From NCBI GenBank assembly GCA_944367045.1, contig CALVWI010000014.1, positions 1 to 49,449 on the forward strand: 49,449 nt of DNA, read 5' to 3'. The notes under the pieces are model-generated. The model had not been told where the DNA came from. It was given only the letters and a program-made list of their open reading frames with translations, and did no database searches. The position numbers and the translations under genes are program-made. Position 1 is the first letter of the stretch. Every line of letters begins with the position of its first letter. Below are positions 22,934 through 32,157 of this stretch, piece after piece. The DNA is from an uncultured Clostridia bacterium (lineage in GTDB: Bacteria; Bacillota; Clostridia; Christensenellales; Borkfalkiaceae).

Positions 22934-25104
22934 CAGAGGTGGAGCACCCTGTCGCGGATCTCCTGCGTCCTGCCCTGGTTCCAGAACTGCGTCCCGATAT
23001 AGCCGCACGTCCTTCTCGCGACGTTCATCTTGCTCTGATCGCGGTTATGGCAGTGCGGGCACTCCCAAATGAGCTTGCCGTCCTCTTCGACGATCTGGAT
23101 CTCCCCGTCGTAGCCGCACACCTGGCAGTAGTCGCTCTTGGTGTTGAGCTCGGCATACATGATGTTGTCGTAGATATACTGCATGACGGCGAGGACCGCG
23201 GGAATGTTGTTCTGCATATTGGGCACCTCGATATACGAGATGGCACCGCCCGGCGAGAGCTGCTGGAACTCGCTCTCGAACTTGAGCTTGGTGAACGCGT
23301 CGATCTTCTCGGTGACGTGCACGTGGTAGCTGTTGGTGATATAGTTTTTGTCCGTCACGCCCGGGATGATGCCGAAGCGCTTTTGGAGACACTTGCTGAA
23401 CTTATAGGTCGTGCTCTCGAGCGGCGTGCCGTAGAGCGAGAAGTCGATGTTGTGCTCCTTCTTCCACTCCTTGCACTTGTCGTTCATGTGCTGCATGACG
23501 GAGAGCGCGAAGGGCTTTGCCTCCTCGTCGGTATGCGACTTGCCCGTCATGTACTTGACGCACTCGTAGAGGCCCGCATAGCCGAGGGAAATCGTCGAAT
23601 AGCCGCCGTAAAGGAGCTTGTCGATGGTCTCGCCCTTCTTGAGGCGGGCGAGCGCGCCGTACTGCCAAAGGATGGGCGCCGCGTCCGAAAGCGTGCCCTT
23701 CAAACGGTTGTGGCGGTACATGAGCGCGCGGTGGCAGAGCTCGAGACGTTCGTCGAAGATCTGCCAGAACTTGTCCATGTTCTTCTCGGAAGAGAGCGCC
23801 ACGTCGACGAGGTTGATGGTGACGACGCCCTGATTGAAGCGGCCGTAGTACTTGGGCTTGCCGTTCTCGTCCACATACGGGGTGAGGAAGCTGCGGCAGC
23901 CCATGCAGGTATAGCAATGGCCCTCACCGTTCTTGTCGATCTTATACTCGAGCATCTTCTTCTCGGAGATGTAATCGGGCACCATGCGCTTAGCGGTGCA
24001 CTTGGCGGCGAGCTCGGTCAAATACCAATACTTGCTGCCCTCGCGCACGTTGTCCTCCTCGAGGACGTAGATAAGCTTGGGGAAGGCGGGGGTCACCCAC
24101 ACGCCCGACTCGTTCTTGACGCCCTGGATGCGCTGGTTGAGGGTCTCCTCGATGATGAGGGCAAGGTCCGCGCGCTCCTGTTCGCTGCGCGCCTCGCCGA
24201 GGTACATGAACACGGTGACGAAGGGCGCCTGCCCGTTGGTGGTGAGCAGCGTGACGACCTGATACTGAATGGTCTGGATGCCCTTCTTGATCTCCTCGCG
24301 CAGCCGCTTTTCGGCGATGCGGGCGATGGCGTCCTCATCGGACGAGCCCACCGTTGCGAGCTCCTCCTTGACCTCCTTCCGGATCTTCTGACGGCTGACG
24401 TCCACGAAGGGCGCGAGGTGCGTCAAAGAAATGCTCTGCCCGCCGTACTGGTTGGAGGCGACCTGCGCGATGATCTGCGTCGCGATGTTGCACGCCGTCG
24501 AGAAGGAATGGGGTTTCTCGATGAACGTCCCCGAGATGACGGTGCCGTTCTGCAGCATGTCCTCGAGGTTGACGAGGTCGCAGTTGTGCATGTGCTGGGC
24601 GAAGTAGTCCGCATCGTGGAAGTGGATGAGGCCCTCGTCGTGCGCCGCCACGATGTCGGGCGGGAGCAGGATACGGCGCGTGAGGTCCTTACTGACCTCG
24701 CCCGCCATGTAGTCGCGCTGCACCGAATTGACGGTGGGATTCTTGTTGGAGTTCTCCTGCTTGACTTCCTCGTTGTTGCACTCGATGAGCGTCAAGATCT
24801 GCGCATCCGTCGTGTTGGCGCGGCGGACGAGCGCACGCGTATAGCGGTAAGTGATGTACTTGCGCGCCACGGCGAACGCCTTCTCGTTCATGATCTGGTT
24901 CTCGACGAAGTCCTGGATCTCCTCGACGTTGACCGCGCGGTTGAGATCGTTCGCAAGGGCCGTGACCTTCTTGCAGATCTTGTCGATCTGCTCTTCGGTG
25001 AGGCGGTTCTCCTCACTCACTTCGTTGTTTGCCTTGCGCACGGCGTTGGCGATCTTATTGACGTCGAATGCGACTTCCGTTCCGTTTCTCTTGATGATCT
25101 TCAT
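22933..25104 (-). CDS. nrdD: Anaerobic ribonucleoside-triphosphate reductase NrdD
   Basis: A 723-residue class III reductase: N-terminal ATP-cone (MKIIKRNGTEVAFD, about 1-90), catalytic barrel with SFSTACNIATQ and YTCMGCRSFL, a C-terminal zinc site made by CQVCG and CPHCH, and the glycyl radical loop RRTCGYIGTQ near the end. It makes deoxynucleotides without oxygen, consistent with an anaerobic host. It has its own promoter 150 bp upstream with NrdR-type control sequences. Confidence 0.96.
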   Translation of the reverse strand: MKIIKRNGTEVAFDVNKIANAVRKANNEVSEENRLTEEQIDKICKKVTALANDLNRAVNVEEIQDFVENQIMNEKAFAVARKYITYRYTRALVRRANTTDAQILTLIECNNEEVKQENSNKNPTVNSVQRDYMAGEVSKDLTRRILLPPDIVAAHDEGLIHFHDADYFAQHMHNCDLVNLEDMLQNGTVISGTFIEKPHSFSTACNIATQIIAQVASNQYGGQSISLTHLAPFVDVSRQKIRKEVKEELATVGSSDEDAIARIAEKRLREEIKKGIQTIQYQVVTLLTTNGQAPFVTVFMYLGEARSEQERADLALIIEETLNQRIQGVKNESGVWVTPAFPKLIYVLEEDNVREGSKYWYLTELAAKCTAKRMVPDYISEKKMLEYKIDKNGEGHCYTCMGCRSFLTPYVDENGKPKYYGRFNQGVVTINLVDVALSSEKNMDKFWQIFDERLELCHRALMYRHNRLKGTLSDAAPILWQYGALARLKKGETIDKLLYGGYSTISLGYAGLYECVKYMTGKSHTDEEAKPFALSVMQHMNDKCKEWKKEHNIDFSLYGTPLESTTYKFSKCLQKRFGIIPGVTDKNYITNSYHVHVTEKIDAFTKLKFESEFQQLSPGGAISYIEVPNMQNNIPAVLAVMQYIYDNIMYAELNTKSDYCQVCGYDGEIQIVEEDGKLIWECPHCHNRDQSKMNVARRTCGYIGTQFWNQGRTQEIRDRVLHL

Positions 25105-25255
25105 ATCCTCGGAGCCTTCCTTCCCGGGGCGCGCTCATGTGCCGCCTCGGCCGTTTTTCCCTTCTTCGGAACGCCCCGTTTCTCCGTCCTTCCCCCCTTT
25201 GAAAAGATCGGCACAAAAACCGCGAAAGCGTCCCTTCCTCAGAAGGAACGCTTTC

Positions 25256-25284
25256 ATCATACCACGATCTTTCCCCTTTGTCAA
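25256..25284 (-). promoter_or_regulatory. Promoter of nrdDG
   Basis: Minus-strand TTGACA (25279-25284) and TATGAT (25256-25261), 17-bp spacer. Confidence 0.8.
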
Positions 25285-25300
25285 GGGTTTCCCCCCATAT

Positions 25301-25321
25301 TTATGGAAAATTTTTCCATAA
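25301..25321. promoter_or_regulatory. 21-bp perfect palindrome upstream of nrdDG
   Basis: TTATGGAAAA-T-TTTTCCATAA, a perfect palindrome 17 bp upstream of the -35 element. It is placed as an operator; the protein is unknown. It may be the second, strongly diverged NrdR site or a site for another factor. Confidence 0.65.
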
Positions 25322-25323
25322 GA

Positions 25324-25339
25324 CCACAAGATGTAGTGT
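25324..25339 (-). promoter_or_regulatory. NrdR-like box
   Basis: ACACTACATCTTGTGG on the minus strand agrees with the 16-bp NrdR consensus (acaCwAtATaTwGtgt) at 13 positions, including all the conserved central bases except two. It lies upstream of the nrdDG promoter, next to the palindrome. Confidence 0.6.
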
Positions 25340-25431
25340 TTTGCATCGCTTACGCCGTGAACATTCGCCCGTGAAACAGAGAGCGCACATTGTTCCGCAG
25401 ACGTTCGCGCGACGACATCTTGTATGCAGCT

Positions 25432-26355
25432 TTAAAATTCGGTGACGAGAAGGTTGCGATAGATCTCCTCGTACTTCTCCTTCGTGAAGGAGATGGTGCC
25501 GAAGGTGGTGACCGTCGCAGTGCCCGCCGCGACACCCGCGCGCAAGATCTCGGGAAGGTCTGCCCCCTCCTGCATCTTGACGGCCGCCGCCGCGACCATG
25601 CCGTCGCCCGCGCCCACCGTGGAGTTGACCGCAACGTTGATGCTGCGGCAGTAGTAGTTCTTGCTGCCGTCCGTGATGACGGCGCCGTCCTTGCCGAGCG
25701 AGAGGAGCACCGCCTTCGCGCCGCGGTCGAGGATCTCGCGGCAGCCCGCGAGCATGTCGTCCTTGTCTTTGAACTCGCGGCCCAGCGTCTCCTGCAATTC
25801 CTCGAGGTTGGGCTTGACGAGGTCGACCTCCGCTTCGAGCGCCGAGAAGAGCTTCGCACCCTCGGTGTCGACGATCTTCAAGGAGTTGGGATCGACGGTC
25901 TTGACGAGGTCGCGGTAGTACGCGGGATCGACGCCGCGGGGCAGGCTCCCCGCAATGACCGTGACGTTGGCGCGCGACGAGAGGTTGCGCACCATCGAGA
26001 GAAGTTCGACGAGCTTCTCCGTCGAGACGTGCTCGCCGATGTCGTTGATCTCGGTGAGCATGGAGCGCTTGTCGATGAACTTATAGTTCTCGCGCACGCG
26101 CCCGCCGTTCCAGACGAAGGCGAACGGCACACCCTCTTTGTCGAGCGCCTGTTCGAACATGACGCCGTTCTCGTTGTACATGAACCCCGTCGCATACGCT
26201 TCCGCCCCGAGGCGGGAGACGCCGATCGCGACGTTGATCGCCTTGCCCGTGAAGGAGAACGTCTTGCTCTTGACGAGGTTGACCTTCCCGATGTTGAGCT
26301 GATCGAGCTCGATCGTGACGTCGACGCTCGGGCTGATGCAAACTGTTAATATCAT
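25432..26355 (-). CDS. pfkB: PfkB-family sugar kinase, 1-phosphofructokinase/tagatose-6-phosphate kinase type
   Basis: A 307-residue ribokinase-fold kinase. It starts with MILTVCISPSVDVTIELD, has GKAINVAIGVSRLG (the usual GKGxNVA with Ala in place of Gly), and the catalytic STVGAGDGMVAA near residue 250, where Asp is the base. This matches the group that phosphorylates fructose-1-phosphate or tagatose-6-phosphate. The start at 26355 follows AAGGGGG; the open frame extends upstream into the promoter. No PTS genes are nearby, so the substrate is open. Confidence 0.88.
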   Translation of the reverse strand: MILTVCISPSVDVTIELDQLNIGKVNLVKSKTFSFTGKAINVAIGVSRLGAEAYATGFMYNENGVMFEQALDKEGVPFAFVWNGGRVRENYKFIDKRSMLTEINDIGEHVSTEKLVELLSMVRNLSSRANVTVIAGSLPRGVDPAYYRDLVKTVDPNSLKIVDTEGAKLFSALEAEVDLVKPNLEELQETLGREFKDKDDMLAGCREILDRGAKAVLLSLGKDGAVITDGSKNYYCRSINVAVNSTVGAGDGMVAAAAVKMQEGADLPEILRAGVAAGTATVTTFGTISFTKEKYEEIYRNLLVTEF

Positions 26356-26443
26356 AGGACCCCCTTCTGCCGCCCGCGCCAAAGATACACTCGCGGACGG
26401 AGAACGAAAACGCGGCCAAAGGCCTTGTCCCCGCATTACAGTC

Positions 26444-26472
26444 ATTATAGTACATTCCGCGAAAAATTTCAA
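26444..26472 (-). promoter_or_regulatory. Promoter of the pfkB-type gene
   Basis: Minus-strand TTGAAA (26467-26472) and TATAAT (26444-26449), 17-bp spacer; leader about 80 nt. Confidence 0.75.
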
Positions 26473-26514
26473 TAGGAAGAGGCAAAATATTTGCCGTCAA
26501 ATGATAAATTTTGT

Positions 26515-26544
26515 AAACAAAAGGCCCGCCTTTTGGGGCGAGCC
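26515..26544 (-). terminator. Terminator of pfkA
   Basis: On the minus strand GGCTCGCC (26537-26544) and GGCGGGCC (26523-26530) pair with one G-U, followed by TTTTGTTT, 36 bp after the pfkA stop. Confidence 0.8.
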
Positions 26545-26579
26545 ATGAAAATATACAAAAATATACAAATTCCGCGCGC

Positions 26580-27542
26580 TCACATGGAGATCATCTGCAG
26601 CGTCTCATAGAGTTCGTAGTTGAACTTCTTCTTCATGGAGACGGCCTCGATGATGTCCATATCGATGATCTCGTTGCGGTGGATGCCGACGACGCGGTTG
26701 CCGATGCCGTCCTTGAGAAGCCGCACCGCCTTGTTGCCGAACTGCGCTGCGAGCATGCGGTCCGCCATCGAGGGCGAGCCGCCGCGCTGGATATGGCCGA
26801 TGGTCGTGGAGCGCACCGAGTAGGTAGTGTTCTCCTGCAGCTGCTTTGCAAATTCCTCCGCGCTGATGGCGCCCTCCGCGACGACGATGATGTTGGAGTG
26901 CTTGCCGTTGGCGCGCGAGCGGTTGATGCGCATGACGATGTCGTCCATGTCGTAGGCGATCTCGGGGACGATGATGATCTCTGCGCCCGAGGTGATGCCC
27001 GCATACAGGGCGATGTCGCCGCAGTGGCGGCCCATGACCTCGACGACGGAGATGCGCTCGTGCGAGTTCATCGTGTCGCGCAGCTTATTGATGACTTCGA
27101 GACAGGTATTGACAGCCGTATCGAAGCCAAGGGTATAGTCGGTGTATTCGAGGTCGTTGTCGATGGTTCCGGGGATGCCGATCGTGGGGATGCCGTAGTT
27201 CTCGGTGAGCGCCTTCGCCCCGCGGAAGGAACCGTCGCCGCCGATGACGACGAGGCCCTCGATGCCGTGGCGTTCGAGCGTCTTGACCGCCTTCTTCTGG
27301 CCGTCCTGCGTGAGCATTTCCAAACAGCGAGCCGTGCGCAGCTTGGTGCCGCCGCGCTGGACGATGTCCGAGACGCTGCGCATCTCCATGGGCATCATGG
27401 TATCCTCGATGAGCCCCGCATAGCCGCGCTCGATGCCGTACACCTCCATGCCGAAATAGATGGCCGTGCGCACGACGGCGCGGATGGCCGCGTTCATGCC
27501 GGGCGCGTCGCCGCCGCTCGTCAAAAGTCCGATCCTCTTCAT
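26580..27542 (-). CDS. pfkA: ATP-dependent 6-phosphofructokinase
   Basis: A 320-residue enzyme of normal length for bacterial PfkA. Diagnostic stretches are GLLTSGGDAPGMNAAIR, GGDGSF (ATP site), PGTIDND with the catalytic Asp, EVMGRHCGDIAL and HIQRGGSP. It commits fructose-6-phosphate to glycolysis. GGAGG precedes the ATG at 27542. It lies downstream of dnaE, a common arrangement in clostridia, but has its own -10 element. Confidence 0.97.
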   Translation of the reverse strand: MKRIGLLTSGGDAPGMNAAIRAVVRTAIYFGMEVYGIERGYAGLIEDTMMPMEMRSVSDIVQRGGTKLRTARCLEMLTQDGQKKAVKTLERHGIEGLVVIGGDGSFRGAKALTENYGIPTIGIPGTIDNDLEYTDYTLGFDTAVNTCLEVINKLRDTMNSHERISVVEVMGRHCGDIALYAGITSGAEIIIVPEIAYDMDDIVMRINRSRANGKHSNIIVVAEGAISAEEFAKQLQENTTYSVRSTTIGHIQRGGSPSMADRMLAAQFGNKAVRLLKDGIGNRVVGIHRNEIIDMDIIEAVSMKKKFNYELYETLQMISM

Positions 27543-27586
27543 TCTACGATCCTCCGTATAGTATCTTTCACTCTATCCCCCGCCAT

Positions 27587-27595
27587 ATTATAGCA
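27587..27595 (-). promoter_or_regulatory. Extended -10 promoter of pfkA
   Basis: Minus-strand TGCTATAAT, an extended -10 with no clear -35, 45 bp before the start codon. Confidence 0.55.
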
Positions 27596-27619
27596 TTTCC
27601 TTTTCGAAAAGAAAAGAAT

Positions 27620-27653
27620 TTTCACGCGCTTTTTCGCGCGGCGGGGGCAAATT
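27620..27653 (-). terminator. Possible terminator of dnaE
   Basis: On the minus strand CGCGC and GCGCG pair around GAAAAA, followed by TGAAAATTCTTTTC. The stem is short. Confidence 0.5.
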
Positions 27654-30600
27654 TTACACGAGTTTGATGGCCGCCTCGGGCAAAAACGTCCTCAGTTCCG
27701 CCATGAGCGCCCGCGTCAGCCGCACGGGATATTCATACCGCTTGCCGCCGTGCAGCACTTTTGCGGGAGTCTCCCCCGCGTATCCCTCGAGGGTATCCAA
27801 AAGCTCGGTAAAATCCTCCTCGGGAAGGTTCCGCGCGTCCAGCCACAACACCTTCTCGTCGGAAGAGCCCGTCTTCGCCCGCGGCGCCTCCTTGGGCTTT
27901 TCCTCGGGAGGGACGAACTCCTCGATCTTGTCCGCGATGATGACGGGCGCCTTGTCGGGCGAGATGTCGAGTTTCCCCGTCACGCGGACGACGGCGTCCG
28001 CCTTCAAAAAGTGCCTTGCGCGGTCGTAGATGCGCGGGAAGGCGACGCAGTCGATGGAGCCGTAGAGGTCCTCGAAGGTGACGAACGCCATCGTCGCGCC
28101 CGCGCGGGTGTTGATCTTCTTGACGCCCGCGATGAGCCCGCCGAAATTGACCTGCATGCCGTTCTCGACGTTTTCATACGTCCTCTCCCCCGTCTCCTCG
28201 TCTTCCTCGTAGTCGGCGAGAAGCCCGCAGTTGAAGTTGGCGTCGCGGAAGTAGCGCGCGAACGGCTCGAAGGGGTGCCCCGAAACGTACACGCCGAGCA
28301 CGGACTTCTCCTTGGAGAGAAGGTCCTCCGAAGGCCATTCGGGAATGTCGGGATAGTTGGCCTCGGGGGTCTCCTCCTTGATGAGCGTGCCGAACAGCGA
28401 GAGCTGCGCGCCGCTCTTCTGCTTGTCCATGCCCGCGATGCGGTGCATGAGTTCCTCATAGACGGCCGCGTACTGCGAACGGTGGTAGCCGAAGCTGTCG
28501 AACGCGCCGCCCAAGATGAGGCTCTCCACCATGCGCTTGTTGACGTACTTCGTGCAGCGCATCAGAAAGTCGGGGAAGTCCTTGAAGGGGCCGTTCTCAT
28601 CGCGCTCCTTGATGACCTCCTCCATCGCCGAGATGCCCACGCCGCGCAGGGCGCACAGGCCGAAGCGCAGGCCGTCCCCCTGCACCGAGAAGAACGCCTT
28701 GGAGCGGTTGACGTCGGGCGGGTACACCGCGATGTGCTTCTCCTTCATGTAGACGACGTACTTGGCGATCTCCTCGATCTTGTCGATGCGGTTGTTGAGA
28801 ACGCCCGCCAAAAACTCCTTCGGATAGTACGCCTTGAGGTAGGCCGTCTGATAGGTGACGACGGCGTAGGCCGCGGCGTGCGACTTGTTGAAGGCGTAGG
28901 ACGCGAAGCTCTCCATCTTGGCGAAGAGCTCGGCGCTCACTTCGGGCGGGATGCCCTTGGAAATGCACCCCGTGATGTTGCCGCCCTTGTCGATGTCGCC
29001 GTAGATGAACTTGTCCTTCTGCGCCATGAGTTCGGAGCGGTGCTTCTTTGCCATGGCGCGGCGCACGAGGTCTGCCTGCCCCAGCGAGTATCCCGCGAGG
29101 TTCTGGAAGATCTGCATGACCTGCTCCTGATAGATGATGACGCCGAACGTCTTTTCAAGGATGGGCTTGAGCATGGGCGTGAGGTATTGAATGTGCTCGG
29201 GGTCCGCCCTGTTCTTGAGGTACTCGGGAATGAAGTCCATCGGCCCCGGGCGATACAGCGAGATGCCCGCGATGAGGTCCTCAAGGCAGTTGGGCTGCAG
29301 CTGCTTCATGAACTTCTTCATGCCGCCCTGCTCGAGCTGGAACACGGCGTCCGTATCCCCTTCGGAGATGAGCTGGTACGCCTTGGGGTCGTCGCACGCC
29401 TGATTGAACTCCACCGTCTCGCCCGTGTCCTCTTTGATGTAGTCGAGCGTCTTTTTGATATCGGTGAGCGTCGTGAGCGCGAGGAAGTCCATCTTGAGCA
29501 TACCGATGGACTCCACCTCCTTCATGTCGAACTGGGTGGTGATGTCCTCGCCGTTGCGCGAGAGCGGCACGTTATCGGCGATCTTCTTGCGGCAGATGAC
29601 GACGCCCGCGGCGTGCATGCCCGTCTGACGGGGCATGCCTTCGAGCTTGAGACCCATGTCGATGACGCGCTTCAAGGTCGGGTCGCTCTCGTAGAGGTCG
29701 ATGAACTCCTGATTGCGCTTGCTCTCCTGATCGGCGAGCTTCTTCACCGCCTCGTCGTGCTTGTCCTGATCCCCCTCCGTCTCGATGACGGCCTTCCTGC
29801 ACTTTTCAAGATTGAGGCCGAGAAGTTCGCGAATGGTGGACTTGCCGTCCATGAGCTTGGTGACGCGGTCGGTCTCGGCGTAGGGAACGCGCATGACGCG
29901 CCCCACGTCCTTGATGACGGCGCGCGAAGCGAGCGTGCCGAAGGTGACGATCTGCGCGACGTTCTCGGGGTGATAGCGCTGCCGCACATAGGCGATGGTC
30001 TCCTCGCGGCGGGCCGTGCAGAAGTCGACGTCGAAGTCGGGCATGGAGACACGGTCGGGGTTCAGGAAGCGCTCGAAGAGAAGGTCATATCTGAGCGGGT
30101 CGACGCTCGTGATGCCGATGGCGTACGCGACGATGCTGCCGACGCCCGAGCCGCGCCCGGGGCCGACGGGGATATCGTGCAGACGCGACCAGTTGATGTA
30201 GTCCCACACGATGAGGAAGTAGTCGGCAAAGCCCATCTTGATGATGATGGAGAGCTCGTACTCGGCGCGCTTCTTGATCTCGTCCGTGATGACGGGATAG
30301 CGCTTGGGAAGCCCCTCCCACGTGAGGCGGGTGAGGTATTCGGGCGAGGGCGTGCCGTCATCCGCCGTGTAGAGCGGAATGAGCGACTTATCGTAGACGG
30401 GGTTTCCGTCGGGCTTCAAGTTGAAGGGCGTGTCGGTGTCCGAGACCTTGTTGGCGATGGCGCGCGTGTTGGAGATGGCCTCGGGAAGGTCGGGAAAGAG
30501 CGCCGCCATCTCGTCGCCCGACTTCATATAGAACTCGTGCGTCTGCATGCGCATGCGGTCGGGATCGTCCAGCGTCTTCTTCATCTGAATACACATCAGC

Positions 30601-31244
30601 GTATCCTGCATCTCCCAGTCCTCCTTGTGGAGGTAGTGCACGTCGTTGGTGGCGACGAGCGGGATGCCCGTCTCGCGGGAGATGCGCACGATGAGCGGCA
30701 AGATCTGCTTCTGCTCGGGAATGCCGTGGTCCTGAATTTCGAGGTAGAAGTCCTCGCCGTAGATCTCCTTCATCTGAAGTGCGAACGCCTTCGCTCCCTC
30801 GTAGTCCCCCTTCATGAGGAGGCGCGGGAGCCTGCCCGCAAGACATGCCGACAGGCAGATGACCCCGTCCGCGTGGTCCTTGAGAACATTATAATCGATG
30901 CGCGGACGGTAGTAGAATCCGTCCACGAAGGCGAGGGAGTCCATCTGCACGAGGTTGATGTACCCCGCCTTGTTCTTGGCAAGTAAGATGAGGTGATCGG
31001 CGTGCTGGTCCTTCTTGACGCGGTAGTCGTCCGTCACATAGAACTCGCACCCGATGATATACTTGATGCCCTTCTTCTTGCACGCCTCGGCAAAGCGCAG
31101 GGAGGTATACATATTGCCGTGGTCGGTGACGGCGACGGCGTCGATGCCGTTCTTGACGCAGTGGTCGACGAGCTCCTTCACCTTCACCGCCCCGTCGAGG
31201 AGACTGTATTCGGTATGCAGATGCAGATGGACGAAATCGGTCAT
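27654..31244 (-). CDS. dnaE: DNA polymerase III alpha subunit DnaE
   Basis: A 1196-residue C-family polymerase. The N-terminal PHP domain begins HLHLHTEYSLLDG; the palm has GPGRGSGVGS and the catalytic aspartates in PDFDVDF; the fingers include GMLKMDFLAL and KKHRSELM; the C-terminal part (about 1000-1100) has the OB-fold. The length fits DnaE of Firmicutes, where PolC does most leading-strand synthesis. The start at 31244 follows GGAGG and overlaps the whiA stop by 4 bp; the frame is open further upstream, inside whiA. Confidence 0.96.
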   Translation of the reverse strand: MTDFVHLHLHTEYSLLDGAVKVKELVDHCVKNGIDAVAVTDHGNMYTSLRFAEACKKKGIKYIIGCEFYVTDDYRVKKDQHADHLILLAKNKAGYINLVQMDSLAFVDGFYYRPRIDYNVLKDHADGVICLSACLAGRLPRLLMKGDYEGAKAFALQMKEIYGEDFYLEIQDHGIPEQKQILPLIVRISRETGIPLVATNDVHYLHKEDWEMQDTLMCIQMKKTLDDPDRMRMQTHEFYMKSGDEMAALFPDLPEAISNTRAIANKVSDTDTPFNLKPDGNPVYDKSLIPLYTADDGTPSPEYLTRLTWEGLPKRYPVITDEIKKRAEYELSIIIKMGFADYFLIVWDYINWSRLHDIPVGPGRGSGVGSIVAYAIGITSVDPLRYDLLFERFLNPDRVSMPDFDVDFCTARREETIAYVRQRYHPENVAQIVTFGTLASRAVIKDVGRVMRVPYAETDRVTKLMDGKSTIRELLGLNLEKCRKAVIETEGDQDKHDEAVKKLADQESKRNQEFIDLYESDPTLKRVIDMGLKLEGMPRQTGMHAAGVVICRKKIADNVPLSRNGEDITTQFDMKEVESIGMLKMDFLALTTLTDIKKTLDYIKEDTGETVEFNQACDDPKAYQLISEGDTDAVFQLEQGGMKKFMKQLQPNCLEDLIAGISLYRPGPMDFIPEYLKNRADPEHIQYLTPMLKPILEKTFGVIIYQEQVMQIFQNLAGYSLGQADLVRRAMAKKHRSELMAQKDKFIYGDIDKGGNITGCISKGIPPEVSAELFAKMESFASYAFNKSHAAAYAVVTYQTAYLKAYYPKEFLAGVLNNRIDKIEEIAKYVVYMKEKHIAVYPPDVNRSKAFFSVQGDGLRFGLCALRGVGISAMEEVIKERDENGPFKDFPDFLMRCTKYVNKRMVESLILGGAFDSFGYHRSQYAAVYEELMHRIAGMDKQKSGAQLSLFGTLIKEETPEANYPDIPEWPSEDLLSKEKSVLGVYVSGHPFEPFARYFRDANFNCGLLADYEEDEETGERTYENVENGMQVNFGGLIAGVKKINTRAGATMAFVTFEDLYGSIDCVAFPRIYDRARHFLKADAVVRVTGKLDISPDKAPVIIADKIEEFVPPEEKPKEAPRAKTGSSDEKVLWLDARNLPEEDFTELLDTLEGYAGETPAKVLHGGKRYEYPVRLTRALMAELRTFLPEAAIKLV

Positions 31245-32155
31245 GCTTGTTCCTCCGTGCTTTTGTAAAGTTCCATGAGCTTGCGAAAGCGGTGATTTAG
31301 GCAGCTCTTGGAGACCCCCAGCCGCCCCGCAAGCTCCTGGAGCGACTCGGTGGGATGTTCGACGCGGCACTTCGCCGCCTCCTTGAGCTGCTCGGGCAGG
31401 CTCTCAAAGACGCCCTTTTCATACAGCTCGCGGAAGGCCTTGAGCTGCGTGACGCTCGCGATGGCGGTGCGGTCGGTGTTGCGGGCGTAGCAGTTGGAGA
31501 CGCGGTTGGAGTTGTTGCGCTCCTGCCGCTCCGCCGCGATGTCCGCAAGTTTCTTGAGCGCCCCCTCCGCCCCGACGACGGAGCAGAAGTCGGAGAGCAT
31601 GTCCCCGCTCTTGAGATAGACGAGCGTGCGCTCTCCCCGCCTCGTCGTCTTGCCTAAAAGGTCAAATTGAAGCAGGAACTCGGTGAACGCCTCCGCATCC
31701 CTCGCGCGGGGAAAGACGAATTCGAGGTGATAGCCCGTCCGCGTCCCCGCTTGGGGCACGGTGCAGCTCCCGCCGCCCAAAAATGCCGCTTTTAAGGCAG
31801 AGAGCGCGCAGCACTCCCGCTCAGAGGCGCGCACGAATGCGGAGCCGTCCAAAAGCCCCGTCTCGCTTGCGATGCGCCCCGCCCCCTCTCCCGCATAGGA
31901 GAAGGTGAGCCTGTCCCGCTCGCGCTTGGGGTCGAAGGCGGCCTCCTTGAGCTCGAACCGCACCTCAAAGACGCTCTCCGCCAGCGCCAAAAAGATGGCC
32001 GTGAGCCGTTCGTTCTCGCTCACGAACTCGATGCTGCCCTCGTGAAAGCTCCCGCAGGTCGCGAGCAGCGCGGAAAACGCCGCCTTCTTGCAGCAGGGCT
32101 TCTGAGGGGGAGCAGCGAACAGCTCCCGTTTGACTTCCGAAGTAAAATTTGCCAT
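31241..32155 (-). CDS. whiA: WhiA, DNA-binding cell-division/sporulation regulator
   Basis: A 304-residue protein with the N-terminal LAGLIDADG-like domain (FTSEVKRELF start, AAFLGGGSC) and a C-terminal helix-turn-helix (LAGRLGVSKSCLNHRFRKL). RNNSNRVSNCYARNTDRT is the conserved WhiA core. It links chromosome segregation and division, and sporulation in some species. It follows the PHP gene by 2 bp. In many Firmicutes it is preceded by rapZ and yvcK, which are missing here. Confidence 0.95.
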   Translation of the reverse strand: MANFTSEVKRELFAAPPQKPCCKKAAFSALLATCGSFHEGSIEFVSENERLTAIFLALAESVFEVRFELKEAAFDPKRERDRLTFSYAGEGAGRIASETGLLDGSAFVRASERECCALSALKAAFLGGGSCTVPQAGTRTGYHLEFVFPRARDAEAFTEFLLQFDLLGKTTRRGERTLVYLKSGDMLSDFCSVVGAEGALKKLADIAAERQERNNSNRVSNCYARNTDRTAIASVTQLKAFRELYEKGVFESLPEQLKEAAKCRVEHPTESLQELAGRLGVSKSCLNHRFRKLMELYKSTEEQA

Positions 32156-32157
32156 AG

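Larger units (their letters stand above)
25105..25431. other. Leader and control region of nrdDG; end of the pfkB unit
   Basis: No gene. It holds the nrdD leader (25105-25250), the promoter, a 21-bp palindrome and an NrdR-like box. The first part of the leader forms a hairpin of about 14 bp (about 25226-25255, one G-U pair) at or next to the predicted transcript start, followed four bases later by TTTTT; it may stabilise the 5' end or act as an attenuator. Confidence 0.5.
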
